Of a stretch of DNA of 64,000 nt, positions 11,067-21,768 are shown in pieces. Origin of the DNA: Teratosphaeria epicoccoides (lineage: Eukaryota; Ascomycota; Dothideomycetes; Mycosphaerellales; Teratosphaeriaceae); contig JADDMT010000017.1 in assembly GCA_021401465.1 (NCBI GenBank), positions 62,001-126,000 of the forward strand, written 5' to 3'. The first letter of the stretch is position 1. Each line of letters begins with the position of its first letter. Under the pieces are notes generated by a model. That model saw only the letters and a list, made by a program, of their open reading frames with translations, was not told the DNA's origin and did not search any database. The translations under genes and the position numbers were made by a program.

Positions 11067-12137
11067 TTAGTGCGCAAGCAACCGCATTGTTCGCATCTGA
11101 TACCTCCCAAGCTGCATCACGTCTGCCAATAAGTCTTCGTCTGGGTCCGAGTCATCATCGGCTTCAAGATCCACTTCCAAATGGCCATCCGACGGCAATG
11201 ATGATACGAGACTGGGCACATTCTGCATGCTCAATGCCTCAGCATGACGTTTCTTCTTCTCATGCTCTTGTTCCCGCCGTCGCTCGTCCTCTTGCCGCTG
11301 CCGCTCAGCAGCTTCTTCCGCTCGCTTCTTCAGGATGGGCAGCTCGGCCTGGGCAAAGTCCTGCGCGTCCTTGAATTGCGCCTTGGCGTTGTTGAGCTCC
11401 AAAGCACAGTCGCCATCTCGCAGTATTTGGTGGGCGGCCCTCTCACACAGCGACTGACCTTTATCCAAGCAGTCGTCCACCTTGTCAAACACCCCAAGGT
11501 CGACATCTTTCCCCAAACGAGTGGTCGAACCTCTAACTAACCGCGTGGATCGGTAACACATCTTGTGCATATCAACCACAGCTTCCTCGCCACCGCTACC
11601 GTTGGTCCCTCCACTGCTCGGAGAGTCCGACCGCGACATACTGTCGACCTTTGCGCTTATCTTTGCTTTCCGAACGGAATTCCGGCATGCGCCAATCGCA
11701 CGCACCAGTGTCTCGAACTTTTCCTGGGTCCCGCCGTCATAATACACCACGACCATTGCTCTCGACCGAAACTTGTGCGGGCCCGACTCGGCGCCAGAAT
11801 CCACGGAAGCAGTTTTGCGTTTCCTTTGTGATAACCTCAGCGCGTCCGAGTTGGTCATCGGCGGTAGCTGTAGCCGCGGTTGCTTGGGTGCTTGGGAGTC
11901 CTCCGATTTATCTTGGCTAGAGTCTTTCCTCTTCATTCTGGAATTTCGTGACCTTGATGAAAAAGAGCTTGTCTTTTCCCTCTTTAGACCGTGCTCTTCC
12001 TCCTCCGCCGGCTGACTCTCGAATAGGATATCATTTTGCTTGTCTGTTAAAGTCTTCAAGATGCCCTCCAAATCTGCAATCCATCCCGGCACACTCTCTA
12101 GCAAAGTCTGAAAGCTGCGCAGTGCCTCGTCTGCCAT
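11067..12137 (-). CDS. Conserved fungal hypothetical protein, charged and coiled coil
   Basis: A 356-residue single-exon protein read from ATG 12137 (MADEALRSFQTLLESVPGW). The open frame extends 25 residues further upstream, but MADEAL looks like a conserved start. The N-terminal 45 residues form an amphipathic helix pair (SVPGWIADLEGILKTLTDKQ). A long Ser/Lys/Glu-rich disordered region follows, then a mixed segment with VVVYYDGGTQEKFETLVRAIG. Next comes a helical region that ends in a charged coiled coil (about 265-300, RAEEAAERQRQEDERRREQE), and finally an acidic stretch with the terminal motif DVMQLGRYQMRTMRLL. I recall this architecture as a conserved Pezizomycotina protein without assigned function. 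Basic KRK clusters suggest a nuclear location, by inference. Confidence 0.7.
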   Translation of the reverse strand: MADEALRSFQTLLESVPGWIADLEGILKTLTDKQNDILFESQPAEEEEHGLKREKTSSFSSRSRNSRMKRKDSSQDKSEDSQAPKQPRLQLPPMTNSDALRLSQRKRKTASVDSGAESGPHKFRSRAMVVVYYDGGTQEKFETLVRAIGACRNSVRKAKISAKVDSMSRSDSPSSGGTNGSGGEEAVVDMHKMCYRSTRLVRGSTTRLGKDVDLGVFDKVDDCLDKGQSLCERAAHQILRDGDCALELNNAKAQFKDAQDFAQAELPILKKRAEEAAERQRQEDERRREQEHEKKKRHAEALSMQNVPSLVSSLPSDGHLEVDLEADDDSDPDEDLLADVMQLGRYQMRTMRLLAH

Positions 12138-14114
12138 GAATGCGGCACAGCTCGCTATGGGCAAAATGATTGTCCACCTTGAAAGTTCATCCAGTCCAGC
12201 CGAATGACTCAACGTGCTGTGGAGTATCGCAAGCTCACTGCATTCTGTGCTGGCAGCAAAGCTATACGATGCTCAGAAAGAAAAGGCAGTCGTAACTGTA
12301 ACCAGAAGTGTCGGTCTAGGCACAAGGTGATGCGCGCAGCGAAGCCTCACTGCTATTCGCCCGCGAAGTGGAGCAGGCAAGTGCTTCCGGCGAACTGCCG
12401 ATCACCTCCAAAGTTCTTCCGTCTTTGGTCGAGACGGCCAGTCTAGGGATCCGATGCCTGTCGTCGCAGATAGGGCAACATTGCTGTCTCCAATGTTCAG
12501 GCGGTGAAGTTGTTACAAAGGAGTGAAGAAAAGAAGGAATGAGGTGGTGATGACAGTTCTGATGCCTTCTACATCTACTCCGTAGCAAGCTTCCGCTTTT
12601 TATTATTACAGTTCACACACGACGCTTTCCCGCCCCGGGTGCTAACCTTCTTGACCATGCATGAGACTACCCGCAGTAGTAAAACTCTTGAAATGGACAC
12701 GAGCACCGGCCTTGCCGCCCCATGCTGCTGACGCCCCGCGAGTATTGCACCCACCAGTCCTGCTGTCCAAATGTTACACGACAACGGGTAATGCGCAAGT
12801 AAGCTGCATCCTGCGTTCGCAGGTTTGCGATATCATCACTATGAAAATCAGCCTTTCGAGCCAATCTACGTATGACAGACGCAGCGCGGCCTGAGTTGCG
12901 CTATTCGCTACATAGATGTACGGCATAGGCATAAGTTCACGGCCCTGATGGCCTCCAACCTTTCTGTGGCTCTCGTTTTGGCGGCCACGCATCAGACGGT
13001 ATCTCGGGCATGAGGTTCTGCTGTTTGACGTCTACCTTTACAAGTATTCAGATCGTGCTGCATGAACTCCATCATAACGGTCCTCATACAATATGAATGG
13101 AGCTGTCAACATGCAAGCAGACTACCATCACAGCAAATGGTGGCTTGACACGACAGCTCCGCCCACTTTTTCCTGCTCGCAGACCATTGTCGCATGGGGG
13201 GGACGTCCCCGCCCTACGCGTGCTGCAAGCGCGGAAGCCAAGTTCCAGCGTCTATGATGAGGAGGGGTCCGGGAGCGCGCAAAACGAGCGTCTCAGCTTG
13301 CGATTTGGAATAGCCCATGTCAACTTTAAGGGCCCAGGTGTGTGGAGTTCATGCACGGCATCCTCCGCATCTATGTATTCGAGATATTGGAGCACCAATG
13401 GCTTGTTGTGCGTCAGGCACAAATGTTAGAGGTATCTGGCCAACAACCAGCCGGCGAATCACGATGCTGAATGCCTATTCTACACATACCAGCCACGCTA
13501 CCAGACCGATGCTGTGTGTGGGTACACGAAACCTGAGGTCCCAGAGTAGCAGTAGATCTCGTGCGACGTTGCACCTATCGACCCGCAAGTTGTGTAATGC
13601 AGTGCATTAGGCCGGGCAGCCAAGCATCTTTGGCTACAGACCTTACACTAACTCCTCAAGGCAAAGGCACGAATCAGCGACTTCACCAGTCAAGCCATGA
13701 ACCCAGGACTCGTGCGCGGTCAATACGATGCGATTAACAATCATATAAAACTACCAATTTGCCGGCTGTACCGTCGGTCAGTCAACAAGCATCCTTAACA
13801 ACCCACGCAACGAGAGATGTACCGGTACGCGTGTTGCATGGCTACTGCAATGCCCCAAGGGAAAAGGTGCCGTGCGTCTGAGCCTCAGTCCCGACAGGTG
13901 ACAGAGCATCGGGATATCATGTAGGCGAGGCCGATAGACAATCTGTCATATTAGTCTCAGCCCGATGCGTAAAAGGGATTCTGTCTCCTTGAGCGAAGCC
14001 TGATCCAGGGCTGCGTTTACAGTAGCTACCCGCCTTCCACGCCCCATCCGCATCTGCTCACTGATGGTCTTACCGTCAACACCGTCCTCCTCGACCTCCT
14101 GCTTTGTGTCGCTC
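12138..14114. other. Intergenic, about 2 kb
   Basis: No convincing gene. A TATA-like element (catataaaa) at about 13743 is followed by the TCAGTCAA motif at 13778-13785 and an ATG at 13817 with a 35-codon frame (MYRYACCMATAM...), too short to support. Other frames, such as 13097-13429, have no features. Confidence 0.4.
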
Positions 14115-15012
14115 TCATCCTCGTCGACTGGAGCCCTGCCTCTTGCTCTTCAGGACGCACCTTCTCGCTGCCGTCGATTTCCTCAGCCTCTTCTCCCTTT
14201 TGTTCTCCTCCTCATCATAATCCTGTCCTACCTTCTCACCGTAGGCCTCCTCATCCGCCTCCGCCTCGTCGCTGTCATCGCCTGCATCGGCCTCTTGGTC
14301 TTCTACTTCCTCATGCTCCTCCTCGTCTTGCTCAATGCCATCCTCTTCGCCATTTTCATCGATATCTTCATCACCATGCTCCTTTCTCGCTCGATTCGTC
14401 ATCTTCACCGTCTGCCTTCGGCCCAGCCAACTGTCGCAGACAGCGTGCCCTTGCCCTCGCACGGGATCTCGGAAGAAGCTTCGACAGGACTGGCCGACAT
14501 GTTTCCCACTCTCCCAACTGGCTAAGTCTCACCCACGCCAGACCACTCATCTCAGTAGTCTGCAGAGGCGCCAAGATCGAATCCGCATTCAGTGCCTGCT
14601 TGCCGAAGTCCTTCTTCCAGTCCTCGATCTGGTTCTAGACAGCAGCGACATATACTCCCTTGCGCTTGACAATAGCACTCGTCTTTCAGCCGAACGCATT
14701 CACGCTCTTCAGCCATTGCAACGCATTGCCATTGGCGTGGCGATCAAGCAAGCCACGCAGGAACAAAGTTGTGTAGCGCTGACTGCCTGTTCCGAAGGTG
14801 CCGTTCGCGTAGAAGATCGCCGCGACCTCTTCGCGTATCGGGTGTTCCACGGCTACCAGGACAGGCTTCGGAGTGATTACGTAGGAGTGGTCATCGGCTT
14901 CATGGGGCGTGAAATCCTTGATGATGGTTGAATCTCTCAACATGTAGTCGTATATCCGATTTCCAAGTTCTGGGGGCAGATCGAGGAAGCGGAAGGACTG
15001 CTCAGACTCCAT
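14115..15012 (-). pseudogene. 2EXR/F-box-like gene, apparently broken
   Basis: From ATG 15012 the frame reads MESEQSFRFLDLPPELGNRI, the start of the fungal 2EXR/F-box-like family (LDLPPELRNRIY type), followed by a body with the PKPVLVAVEHPIREEVAAIF segment common in these proteins. In the same frame a TGA at about 14686-14688 and a TAG near 14637 interrupt otherwise coding-like sequence, which resumes as NQIEDWKKDFGKQAL and runs to 14371. The long acidic tail (HGDEDIDENGEEDGIEQDEE, about 14390-14250) sits in another frame. A 69-nt intron (GTGAAT...TCTAG) would remove both stops and keep frame, but its donor is poor, and the later frame change still needs an indel or a second intron. Pseudogene is preferred; a spliced functional gene remains possible. 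Confidence 0.55.
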
Positions 15013-16034
15013 TTCGCCCGCGTGGTCTTTGGCATCTCCTCGGCGACCGTGCCAATGGACATGTCTGAATCCTCGTACGTCGCTGAGTGCATGGGGGGGT
15101 TGGTATCTTTGGACGTCGGTAGAATTCTCTGTGTGGAATAACGCTCTAGTGTGCGTTTGCAAATGAGTGGTTGTTCTCGTGTTGGGAACCGGCAATGCAC
15201 ACAGCGTTGCGTATGCCCAAGATCTATGCAAACGTCCAGCAAAAAATTGAACAGTCGCAGTCATTTATGCCAGCTGGAAAATGTGGTTTTGGGTTGGGCC
15301 TGAGCGCTGGACTACCCGTCGAGCTTCGTATCGCCGTGAGGATTCAGGCCTGCTCTTTGTGCATATAATTCACAGAGCCTCCGTCATAGAGTACCATTGC
15401 TGAGTTTGACCCGACCAGAGATACTTATCTGGAGTAACATATTGCCGTGACTGCTTTGTCAGCCGACGTCAGCCCTTCTGCTCATGGGTGAAAGTAAGGT
15501 GCCACGTCCAACACCAGTGTCTCGGATCTCTCTTGTCAGAGATTCGGCCCGGCAAGCAAGCGCGGCCCTGGCGAATGAGAAATTGATAGAGTTAAGACGT
15601 GCTTTGTCTAACTCAATTTGTGAATTTCGCGAGTCCATGCTGGTCAGTCCACTGCATGGACAGTGTCATCAGGAAGTAATGCGACGTCTGACAAGAGACC
15701 TCTACCACTCCTCTCGGGCCAAAGATGGGGCACGCCTGCCACTGTGAGTGGTGAAAGAGTGGAGGATATCTTTCGACCACCGGGAGCTCCCTGACGGTGC
15801 ATCTGTAACGCGTTTCAACTGTCCGCGAGCAGCCACGTATCTTTGATGGTGCCGACTCGATCAATGGGAAGGCCAAGAGTGAGTGCCTGCCAAATCAGCT
15901 GCTGGCAGTCGCATCATGCATCGTGCAGGCATATATCCCCATCTGATCTGCCATTGAAGCACCCCAAACTCCATAGTCGCCCAACACCGACGCTAATATA
16001 CGCACAGAAAGGGCATAACTTTATGGCAATCGCC
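15013..16034. other. Intergenic
   Basis: About 1 kb without a supportable gene. A + strand frame at 15484-15747 (87 codons) has no recognisable feature. The region serves as the 5' flank of the broken 2EXR gene and the 3' flank of the J-domain gene. Confidence 0.4.
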
Positions 16035-16771
16035 TCACCCCAACGTCTTCATCTTCTTTTTCTTCTTTGCCGCACCGTCGCCCGGCTTCTTCGAGAACTC
16101 GCGCCAGGAATTGATGCGCGTATCTCTCGTCTTCTCCCAATCCTGCTCGTGCTCCCTCTTCCTCTTCCTGGCCTCCAACTCTTCCTCCTCTTTGCGCTGC
16201 TGCCTCCCCTCTTCCTGCATCTGCGCCTTCAGCTGCCTCTGTCTCCTCGCCTCGTTGTCCGCCAGAACAAACTTGACCTTCTCCTTCCATGCTTTCATAA
16301 AGTCGACGTCCGGATCCTTGACCTCTTCGCTGTCAGTTGTGAGTTTGCGATCTCGGATGAGCAGCATGCGGGCATCGGCGATGGCTTCGTCGAGCTTTGC
16401 GCGCTTCTTCTCATCCAGGAGAGCTTGATAGGCGATTGCAAGGCGGTCGAATGCATCTGGTGCGAGTGGGTTGGAGGATTTGTCGGGATGTATAAGGAGG
16501 GACTTTTTGCGGTAGGTCTTCTTGATGTCTTCATCCGGAACACCGGGCTGGAGGTCGAGGACGTCGTAGGCATTGGCGCGGAAGGCGGAGCGGATGCGCT
16601 CAATCTCACTGTCCTGGTCACATGTTAGCTGAGTGCATTACAGAGGTCTGAAGGTGGACGCACCTTATCAAACTCCTTGGATTCTTTTGCGAGTGAGTCC
16701 AAGAAGTCCTCGTCCTCCTTCGCCTGTTCGGCCTCAAGCTTCTTCAGGTCTTTCTTCGGTGCATCTGCCAT
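16035..16771 (-). CDS. J-domain protein, DNAJC8/Spf31-like
   Basis: Two exons, 16664-16771 and 16035-16613, spliced over a 50-bp intron (GTGCGT...GACCAG, branch GCTAAC), give 228 residues. Exon 1 (MADAPKKDLKKLEAEQAKED) is acidic and helical. The J domain spans about residues 49-115 with the essential HPD at 78-80 (LLIHPDKS), which stimulates Hsp70 ATPase. After it comes the WKEKVKFVLADNEARRQRQL segment, a highly charged coiled coil, and a basic tail (AAKKKKKMKTLG) that looks like a nuclear signal. This order and size match the DNAJC8/Spf31 family associated with the spliceosome. Nuclear pre-mRNA splicing is the likely role, known for the family and inferred here. It shares a 181-bp divergent promoter with DBP4. 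Confidence 0.9.
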
Positions 16772-16952
16772 GTTTGGATGAGACAATGTATCTGTTCAAG
16801 TCTTCATCAATTCATCAATCAAAGGTCGATCTTGAGAAGGTCTCAAATTAGTCCGCGAAACTTCACATGCAAGTAAAGCTTACCTAATTCTTGAAGTCTC
16901 CACCAAAACTTTTTGTTCTCTCCGCATGGATCGATAACACGCGGCCTGCGAC
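16772..16952. promoter_or_regulatory. Divergent promoter between the J-protein gene and DBP4
   Basis: Only 181 bp lie between the two start codons, so initiation in both directions must use this stretch. It is relatively A/T-rich near 16800-16920 and contains no clear TATA box. Confidence 0.55.
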
Positions 16953-19394
16953 ATGGCGCCCACGCAACACACTGGTCGCACGGGACCGGCGAGAGCCAAG
17001 AAGCTCCGAGGAGCTCAAAAGCGCAAACGCGACGATGTCGACGCCGAGAAGCTCGAAGCTGCCGTCGGTGATCTCGACGCCAAGGCCACCTACACTTCAT
17101 TCACTGACCTACCTCTCTCCGACCCAACCAAGGTTGGTCTGAAGAGCGCACATTTCTCGTCTCTCACAGACATCCAGGCAAAGGCGATACCACTCGCGCT
17201 CAGGGGCTGCGACATCTTGGGAGCGGCGAAGACTGGCTCCGGAAAGACCTTGGCCTTCCTCGTACCTGTGCTGGAGAACTTGTATAGAGCACAATGCATT
17301 GGTCCCGACGCCGGCCTCGGCGCGATGATCATCGGTCCGACGAGGGAGCTGGCGATACAAATCTTCGAAGTGTTGAGGAAAGTCGGCGGGAAAGGACATT
17401 TATTCGCTGCTGGGCTGGTAATTGGCGGCAAGAGCTTGCGGGAGGAGCGCGATGCCTTGGCAAGGATGAACATCGTGGTGTGCACACCTGGCAGGATTCT
17501 GCAGCACTTGAGCCAGACGGCTGGGTTCAATGTAGATGGGCTTAGGATGCTGGTGCTGGACGAGGCGGATCGCATTCTGGATATGGGCTTTCAGAGAGAC
17601 CTGGATGCTATTGTGGAGTATCTGCCTCCAGATAGACAGACTTTGCTATTTAGCGCAACCCAAACGAAGAAGGTGAGCGATCTGTCGCGGCTGGCGTTGA
17701 AGGACCCGGAGTATGTGTCTGTGCATGAGGCCGCGAGCACAGCAACGCCGAAGACGCTGCAGCAGAACTATGTTGTCACGCCAGTACCAGATAAGCTGGA
17801 CACTCTGTGGTCGTTCCTGCAGTCAAGTAAGAAAAGCAAGATATTGGTCTTCTTGAGCTCAGGCAAGCAGGTGCGATTCGTATATGAGTGCTTTCGGCAC
17901 ATGCAGCCTGGCATACCTCTGCTACATTTGCATGGACGACAACGACAGACGGCACGCCTGGAGATCACGGACAAGTTCTCGCGTGCAAAGTACAGTTGCC
18001 TGTTCGCAACCGACGTAGTAGCACGAGGACTGGATTTTCCGGCTGTAGACTGGGTGGTGCAGATCGATTGCCCTGAGGACCCTGATACCTATATCCATCG
18101 GGTTGGGCGAACGGCGAGATATGAGAGGAATGGTCGGGCAGTGCTACTCTTAGATCCGAGCGAAGAGGAAGGTATGCTGCAGCGGCTGGAGCAGAAGAAA
18201 GTACCCATTGAAAGGATCAATGTTCGACAAAAGAAGCAGCAGAGCATCAAAGACCAGGTGCAAAGTATGTGCTTTCGAGATCCTCAACTCAAGTACCTTG
18301 GACAGAAAGCTTTCTCGAGCTACGTCCGAAGTCTGCATGTGCAGAAAGACAAAGAGATCTTCAAGCTAGAGAAGTATGACTTGGAAGGCTTTGCCGCGAG
18401 CCTAGGACTTCCAGGTGCACCACGCATCAAGTTCCTGGCGGCTGATGCGGAGGAGGCGAAGAGGCTGAAGAATGCGCCGAGAGCCATCATGCATATTTCC
18501 GGCGATGAAGACGATGAAGGTGACGAGGAAGGCACGCAGCCGAAGAAGAAGGAGAAGGAGGTCAGGACGAAATACGATCGCATGTTTGAGAGAAAGAACC
18601 AGGATGTGCTGGCGGAACATTACACCAAGATGATCCGGGATGGCGACGCTGATGCTGATGTCGATGGTCTCAATGGCGAGCAAGAGGGCGGCGAGGATCT
18701 TTTTGATGTCAAGCGCCGCATACCTGCCAGTTCTTCACCAACAGCTTCAGAAGCTGAGAACTCCAAAGACGAAGATCCGAAAAGCGCAAGAGAAGGCGCG
18801 CCCAAGCGCGTGCACATCCCAGGTGTAAAGCAAGAGCTCATCTTGGACTCTAAACGCCGCGAAAAGCTCCTCAGATCGAAGAAGCAGCTTCTCAAGCTCA
18901 AAGAGAAGGGTAGCAAAGTCGTCTTCGATGACGAAGGCATCGCACACCAGATCTATGAGTTGAAGAACGAAGAGGACTTCCGCAGTCGCGGTGAGGCTGG
19001 GGAGCAGCGACGGAAATTCGTGGAAGAAGAGGCTGAGCGGGTCAAGGCTGCTGATGTGGCTGATAAAAAGGCGCAGAAGGAGAAGAGGCGTCTCAAGCGG
19101 GAGAAGAGGAAGGAGAGGGAGCGTGCGGAGGCTGAAGGTGATGAGAAGAGAGTTACTGAGTTTGGGGCCGATGGAGAGGACGCGATGGCGAATTTCATTG
19201 CAGACGCCGAGACGGCGGAGAGAAAGAAGGAGAGCGGAGGCGAGGATGATTATGAGGCTACGGGCGAGAAGCGGAAGAAGTGGTTCGAAGAGGAGGGTAA
19301 GGCGAGTAGGAGGAGGAGGATGCAAGCGGAAGAACCCCGAGAGATCGAAACATTCGATGAGCTCGAAGCCGCTGCGGCGAGGTTGTTGGGCTAG
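16953..19394 (+). CDS. DBP4: ATP-dependent RNA helicase DBP4 (DDX10 family)
   Basis: A nucleolar DEAD-box helicase of 813 residues in one exon, required in yeast for 18S rRNA processing and release of U14 snoRNA from pre-ribosomes. A basic N-terminus is followed by the Q-motif region, motif I AAKTGSGKT (91-99), GPTRELAIQ, motif II DEAD (203-206), SATQT, and the C-terminal RecA lobe with LHGRQRQTAR, ATDVVARGLDFPAVDWV and HRVGRTARY. The VARGLDFP form, the following YIHRVGRTARYERNGRAVL stretch and the long C-terminal extension are characteristic of DBP4 rather than other DEAD-box proteins. The last 300 residues are acidic patches alternating with KR-rich coiled coil, as in the family. The first ATG matches the family start. 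Confidence 0.95.
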   Translation: MAPTQHTGRTGPARAKKLRGAQKRKRDDVDAEKLEAAVGDLDAKATYTSFTDLPLSDPTKVGLKSAHFSSLTDIQAKAIPLALRGCDILGAAKTGSGKTLAFLVPVLENLYRAQCIGPDAGLGAMIIGPTRELAIQIFEVLRKVGGKGHLFAAGLVIGGKSLREERDALARMNIVVCTPGRILQHLSQTAGFNVDGLRMLVLDEADRILDMGFQRDLDAIVEYLPPDRQTLLFSATQTKKVSDLSRLALKDPEYVSVHEAASTATPKTLQQNYVVTPVPDKLDTLWSFLQSSKKSKILVFLSSGKQVRFVYECFRHMQPGIPLLHLHGRQRQTARLEITDKFSRAKYSCLFATDVVARGLDFPAVDWVVQIDCPEDPDTYIHRVGRTARYERNGRAVLLLDPSEEEGMLQRLEQKKVPIERINVRQKKQQSIKDQVQSMCFRDPQLKYLGQKAFSSYVRSLHVQKDKEIFKLEKYDLEGFAASLGLPGAPRIKFLAADAEEAKRLKNAPRAIMHISGDEDDEGDEEGTQPKKKEKEVRTKYDRMFERKNQDVLAEHYTKMIRDGDADADVDGLNGEQEGGEDLFDVKRRIPASSSPTASEAENSKDEDPKSAREGAPKRVHIPGVKQELILDSKRREKLLRSKKQLLKLKEKGSKVVFDDEGIAHQIYELKNEEDFRSRGEAGEQRRKFVEEEAERVKAADVADKKAQKEKRRLKREKRKERERAEAEGDEKRVTEFGADGEDAMANFIADAETAERKKESGGEDDYEATGEKRKKWFEEEGKASRRRRMQAEEPREIETFDELEAAAARLLG

Positions 19395-20182
19395 ACACGC
19401 CTTGCTCTGGTGTCTTGACGGCTCACAACCAGATTGAATGCCGGAAGCGTGACTGCTTTTTCACAATTCGATCTTAAGGCTTCCCATACATGCACCCACG
19501 GGATGAACTCAGCAGCATCAGAAAAGCACGTCTGAACTCTATGTCCGCGCCAGCCCTACTCGGTAGGCTGACGCGGGATGATCGCCAACCTTGCATTGCC
19601 TTCTCGTGCTGCCAAGCCATCATGTGAGTTACTGATGGTATCGTTTGACAAAGCTGGGCTGCCATGTGGACGCTTTTGGATGGTCCCAGCTATTGTGTGC
19701 AGCGCCCACACGTAGTGATGTGTCGGCGTTTTGCTTGTTCTGCAGACTGCCGGCATGCAAGTCATGTGGTCTTTAACCTAACCATCGGGTCAGGCATCGT
19801 TCGCGGCAGCGTTTCCAGGTCGTTATCTGCGGACGTGCCCCGCTACTGCCCTCGGTCCTACCCACCAAGGACAACGCGCCGCCAAGATGCAGGGCTGTCT
19901 GCCGTGTGTATATCAGGTAGGCAAAGCTCTCATCTCGGACAGCCGATTGGGACTCCCAGCTTATTCCTGATCTCGGCAGCCAGAATCCCATAAAACTTCG
20001 CAATCACAGACCTATTGTAGCTCTTTAGCACAACCATTCCGGATACTGACCACTGCTCTTCCATCCGTCTCTGTGTAGCCCTCGACTTCGACTGACAGAT
20101 GCTGAATGTCGGTTTCCGTACTCTCCATCAAGTCAGGCCGAGCGTTCATCCCGCTAAAACATAATTGCATTAATCCGCAATC
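19395..20182. other. Intergenic
   Basis: 788 bp between two plus-strand genes. No reading frame longer than about 110 codons and none with recognisable features. Nothing else seen. Confidence 0.45.
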
Positions 20183-21130
20183 ATGGAAAAATCATTGCTT
20201 GCTGCTGCTGCAACACTCGCGACTGTCGAAGGAGGAGAGAAGTCAGCCTTGAATGAGGTTCCAGGTGGCCAGAAAAGGATCCAGACTTTTCCTCGCCATG
20301 ACTCCGCGACCTCCGTCACAGACGATGGCGTTAACACTGGCCTGAAAGACTCAGTATCAACAGCAGCAGCGTTTGATGACTCGCGCGTTCGTGTCCTCAA
20401 ATTGCATGAATGGAGGGAGGCCGCAGCGAGCATTGCTGAGGCCTTCTGGCAGGATCATTCGTCCCGCTACTTCCTTGATACGCCTGAGAGGGCTGACTGG
20501 ACTGATGAGCAGAAGTGGTCGCTGCATTTGAAGATCATGGAGTACATTACCTACGCTCACCTGCTCAAAGGTCTTGTTGTTTGTGCCGGGCCAGCATATG
20601 ATTGCATCGGACTGTGGTAGGTGCATCTCTTCGGCAGCCCCACGCTCGAGGGTACGAACGTGCAGCTGCTAAAGTAACACAGGATGCCGCCAGGCAATAA
20701 CATGGACGACATGCTAACCATTCTTCGCTCCGGGATGTGGAGACTCCGATACGAGCTATGCAGAGAAGGCCGCAAGCGCTTCTTCACCGAGTTCCTCCCT
20801 CTCCTAGGCGACACCAAAGCCCGAGTCCTAGCAGATCGCGATCTGGATAGCTACTACCTCGTCTATCTTGGCACTCGTCCATCTGCTCGTGGCAAAGGCT
20901 ACGCGAACAAAGCCGTCAATTTTGTCACGCGCAACGCCGATGCTGAAGGCCGGGCCTGTTATCTGGAGTCCAGCAATGCCGTGAACAGGATGATGTATGG
21001 CAAGATGGGGTTTGAAGTGAGGAAAGTGATTTACTTGCAGCGTGCCGATGAGAATGTGGAGCTTGATATCATGGTTCGGGAGCCGGTGCAGGTGAAGGCT
21101 GCTCATGGCGGAATTACCAGATTGAACTGA
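20183..21130 (+). CDS. GNAT-family N-acetyltransferase
   Basis: Two exons, 20183-20616 and 20683-21130, joined over a 66-bp intron (GTAGGT...AACACAG), give 293 residues; the splice recreates CTG TGG ATG (LWMPPG). The first 60 residues are low-complexity. The GNAT fold starts at RVLKLHEWREAAASIAEAFW. The acetyl-CoA loop is seen as RPSARGKGYANKAVNF (R-x-x-G-x-G/A type), followed by the usual YLESSNAVNRMMYGKMGFEV, where the tyrosine of YGKMGF is the common general-acid position. The LDTPERADW...KIMEY and DDMLTILRSGMWR elements resemble fungal GNAT proteins described as small-molecule acetyltransferases. The substrate is unknown. Without splicing, the first exon would end at a TAG right after the junction. 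Confidence 0.87.
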
Positions 21131-21768
21131 CCGAGGGCTTGGACGATCTTTCTTCAGCGGAGCTGTGAGTTGTGTTGCAGTCACTCATTTGTTGCTAGGC
21201 GTGATTTAGAGTCCTATCCATAGCACCACGGGGTCGCAATGCTGTCAGTGAGGCCAATGTTGATGAGAGGTGAAAGGATGCTTGTGAAGTCCCACCGAAA
21301 ATCACGTATGCTTGCTCGGCTCGTGACGAAAAGTCCCTCATTACATGGAACAACCAACGTTACCGTCTCAGATGTCAAAAGTCACTGACTCCCGGACTGA
21401 CCCGACTAAGCAAGCTCTGACTCACTGATTCTCACCTCACCGTTGTTGTATCAAGCATCCACTGTCAAAGTGTCACCGTCACGCGTCACTGCCAAGCATC
21501 GCCGTCAACACAAGTATTTTTGCCAAGAATAGAAGCCTCAACGTCAGAGCTGAAATAAGTACGATAGCACGCCACCATGCCTCTGCTGTAATCGAGAAAT
21601 TATTTCCAGTATCGACATTGACCACATTGGCTGCATCCAGACATCATGTACGTCCACCCCTGCCGGAAATATGTCACTCACAACACAAGTACCACCAATC
21701 GCCATGAGAACCAAACTATTGTCCCATAGAATGTACATGTATTCCACGCAACTGCAAATGCGACACGC
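21131..21768. other. Convergent 3' flanks
   Basis: 638 bp between the 3' ends of the acetyltransferase (+) and P450 reductase (-). The stretch 21380-21480 is unusually rich in GTCACTGAC/TGACTC-like repeats (several copies in about 100 bp). No gene is supported. Confidence 0.45.

Noticed and set aside
14064..14525. Plus-strand open frame rich in Leu/Ile that looks like a membrane protein
   Set aside because: It is the antisense of a Glu/Asp-rich stretch; the complements of GAG/GAT codons read as Leu/Ile.
16021..16628. Leucine-rich plus-strand frame opposite the J-domain gene
   Set aside because: Antisense shadow of the Glu/Lys-rich coiled coil of a well-supported gene.
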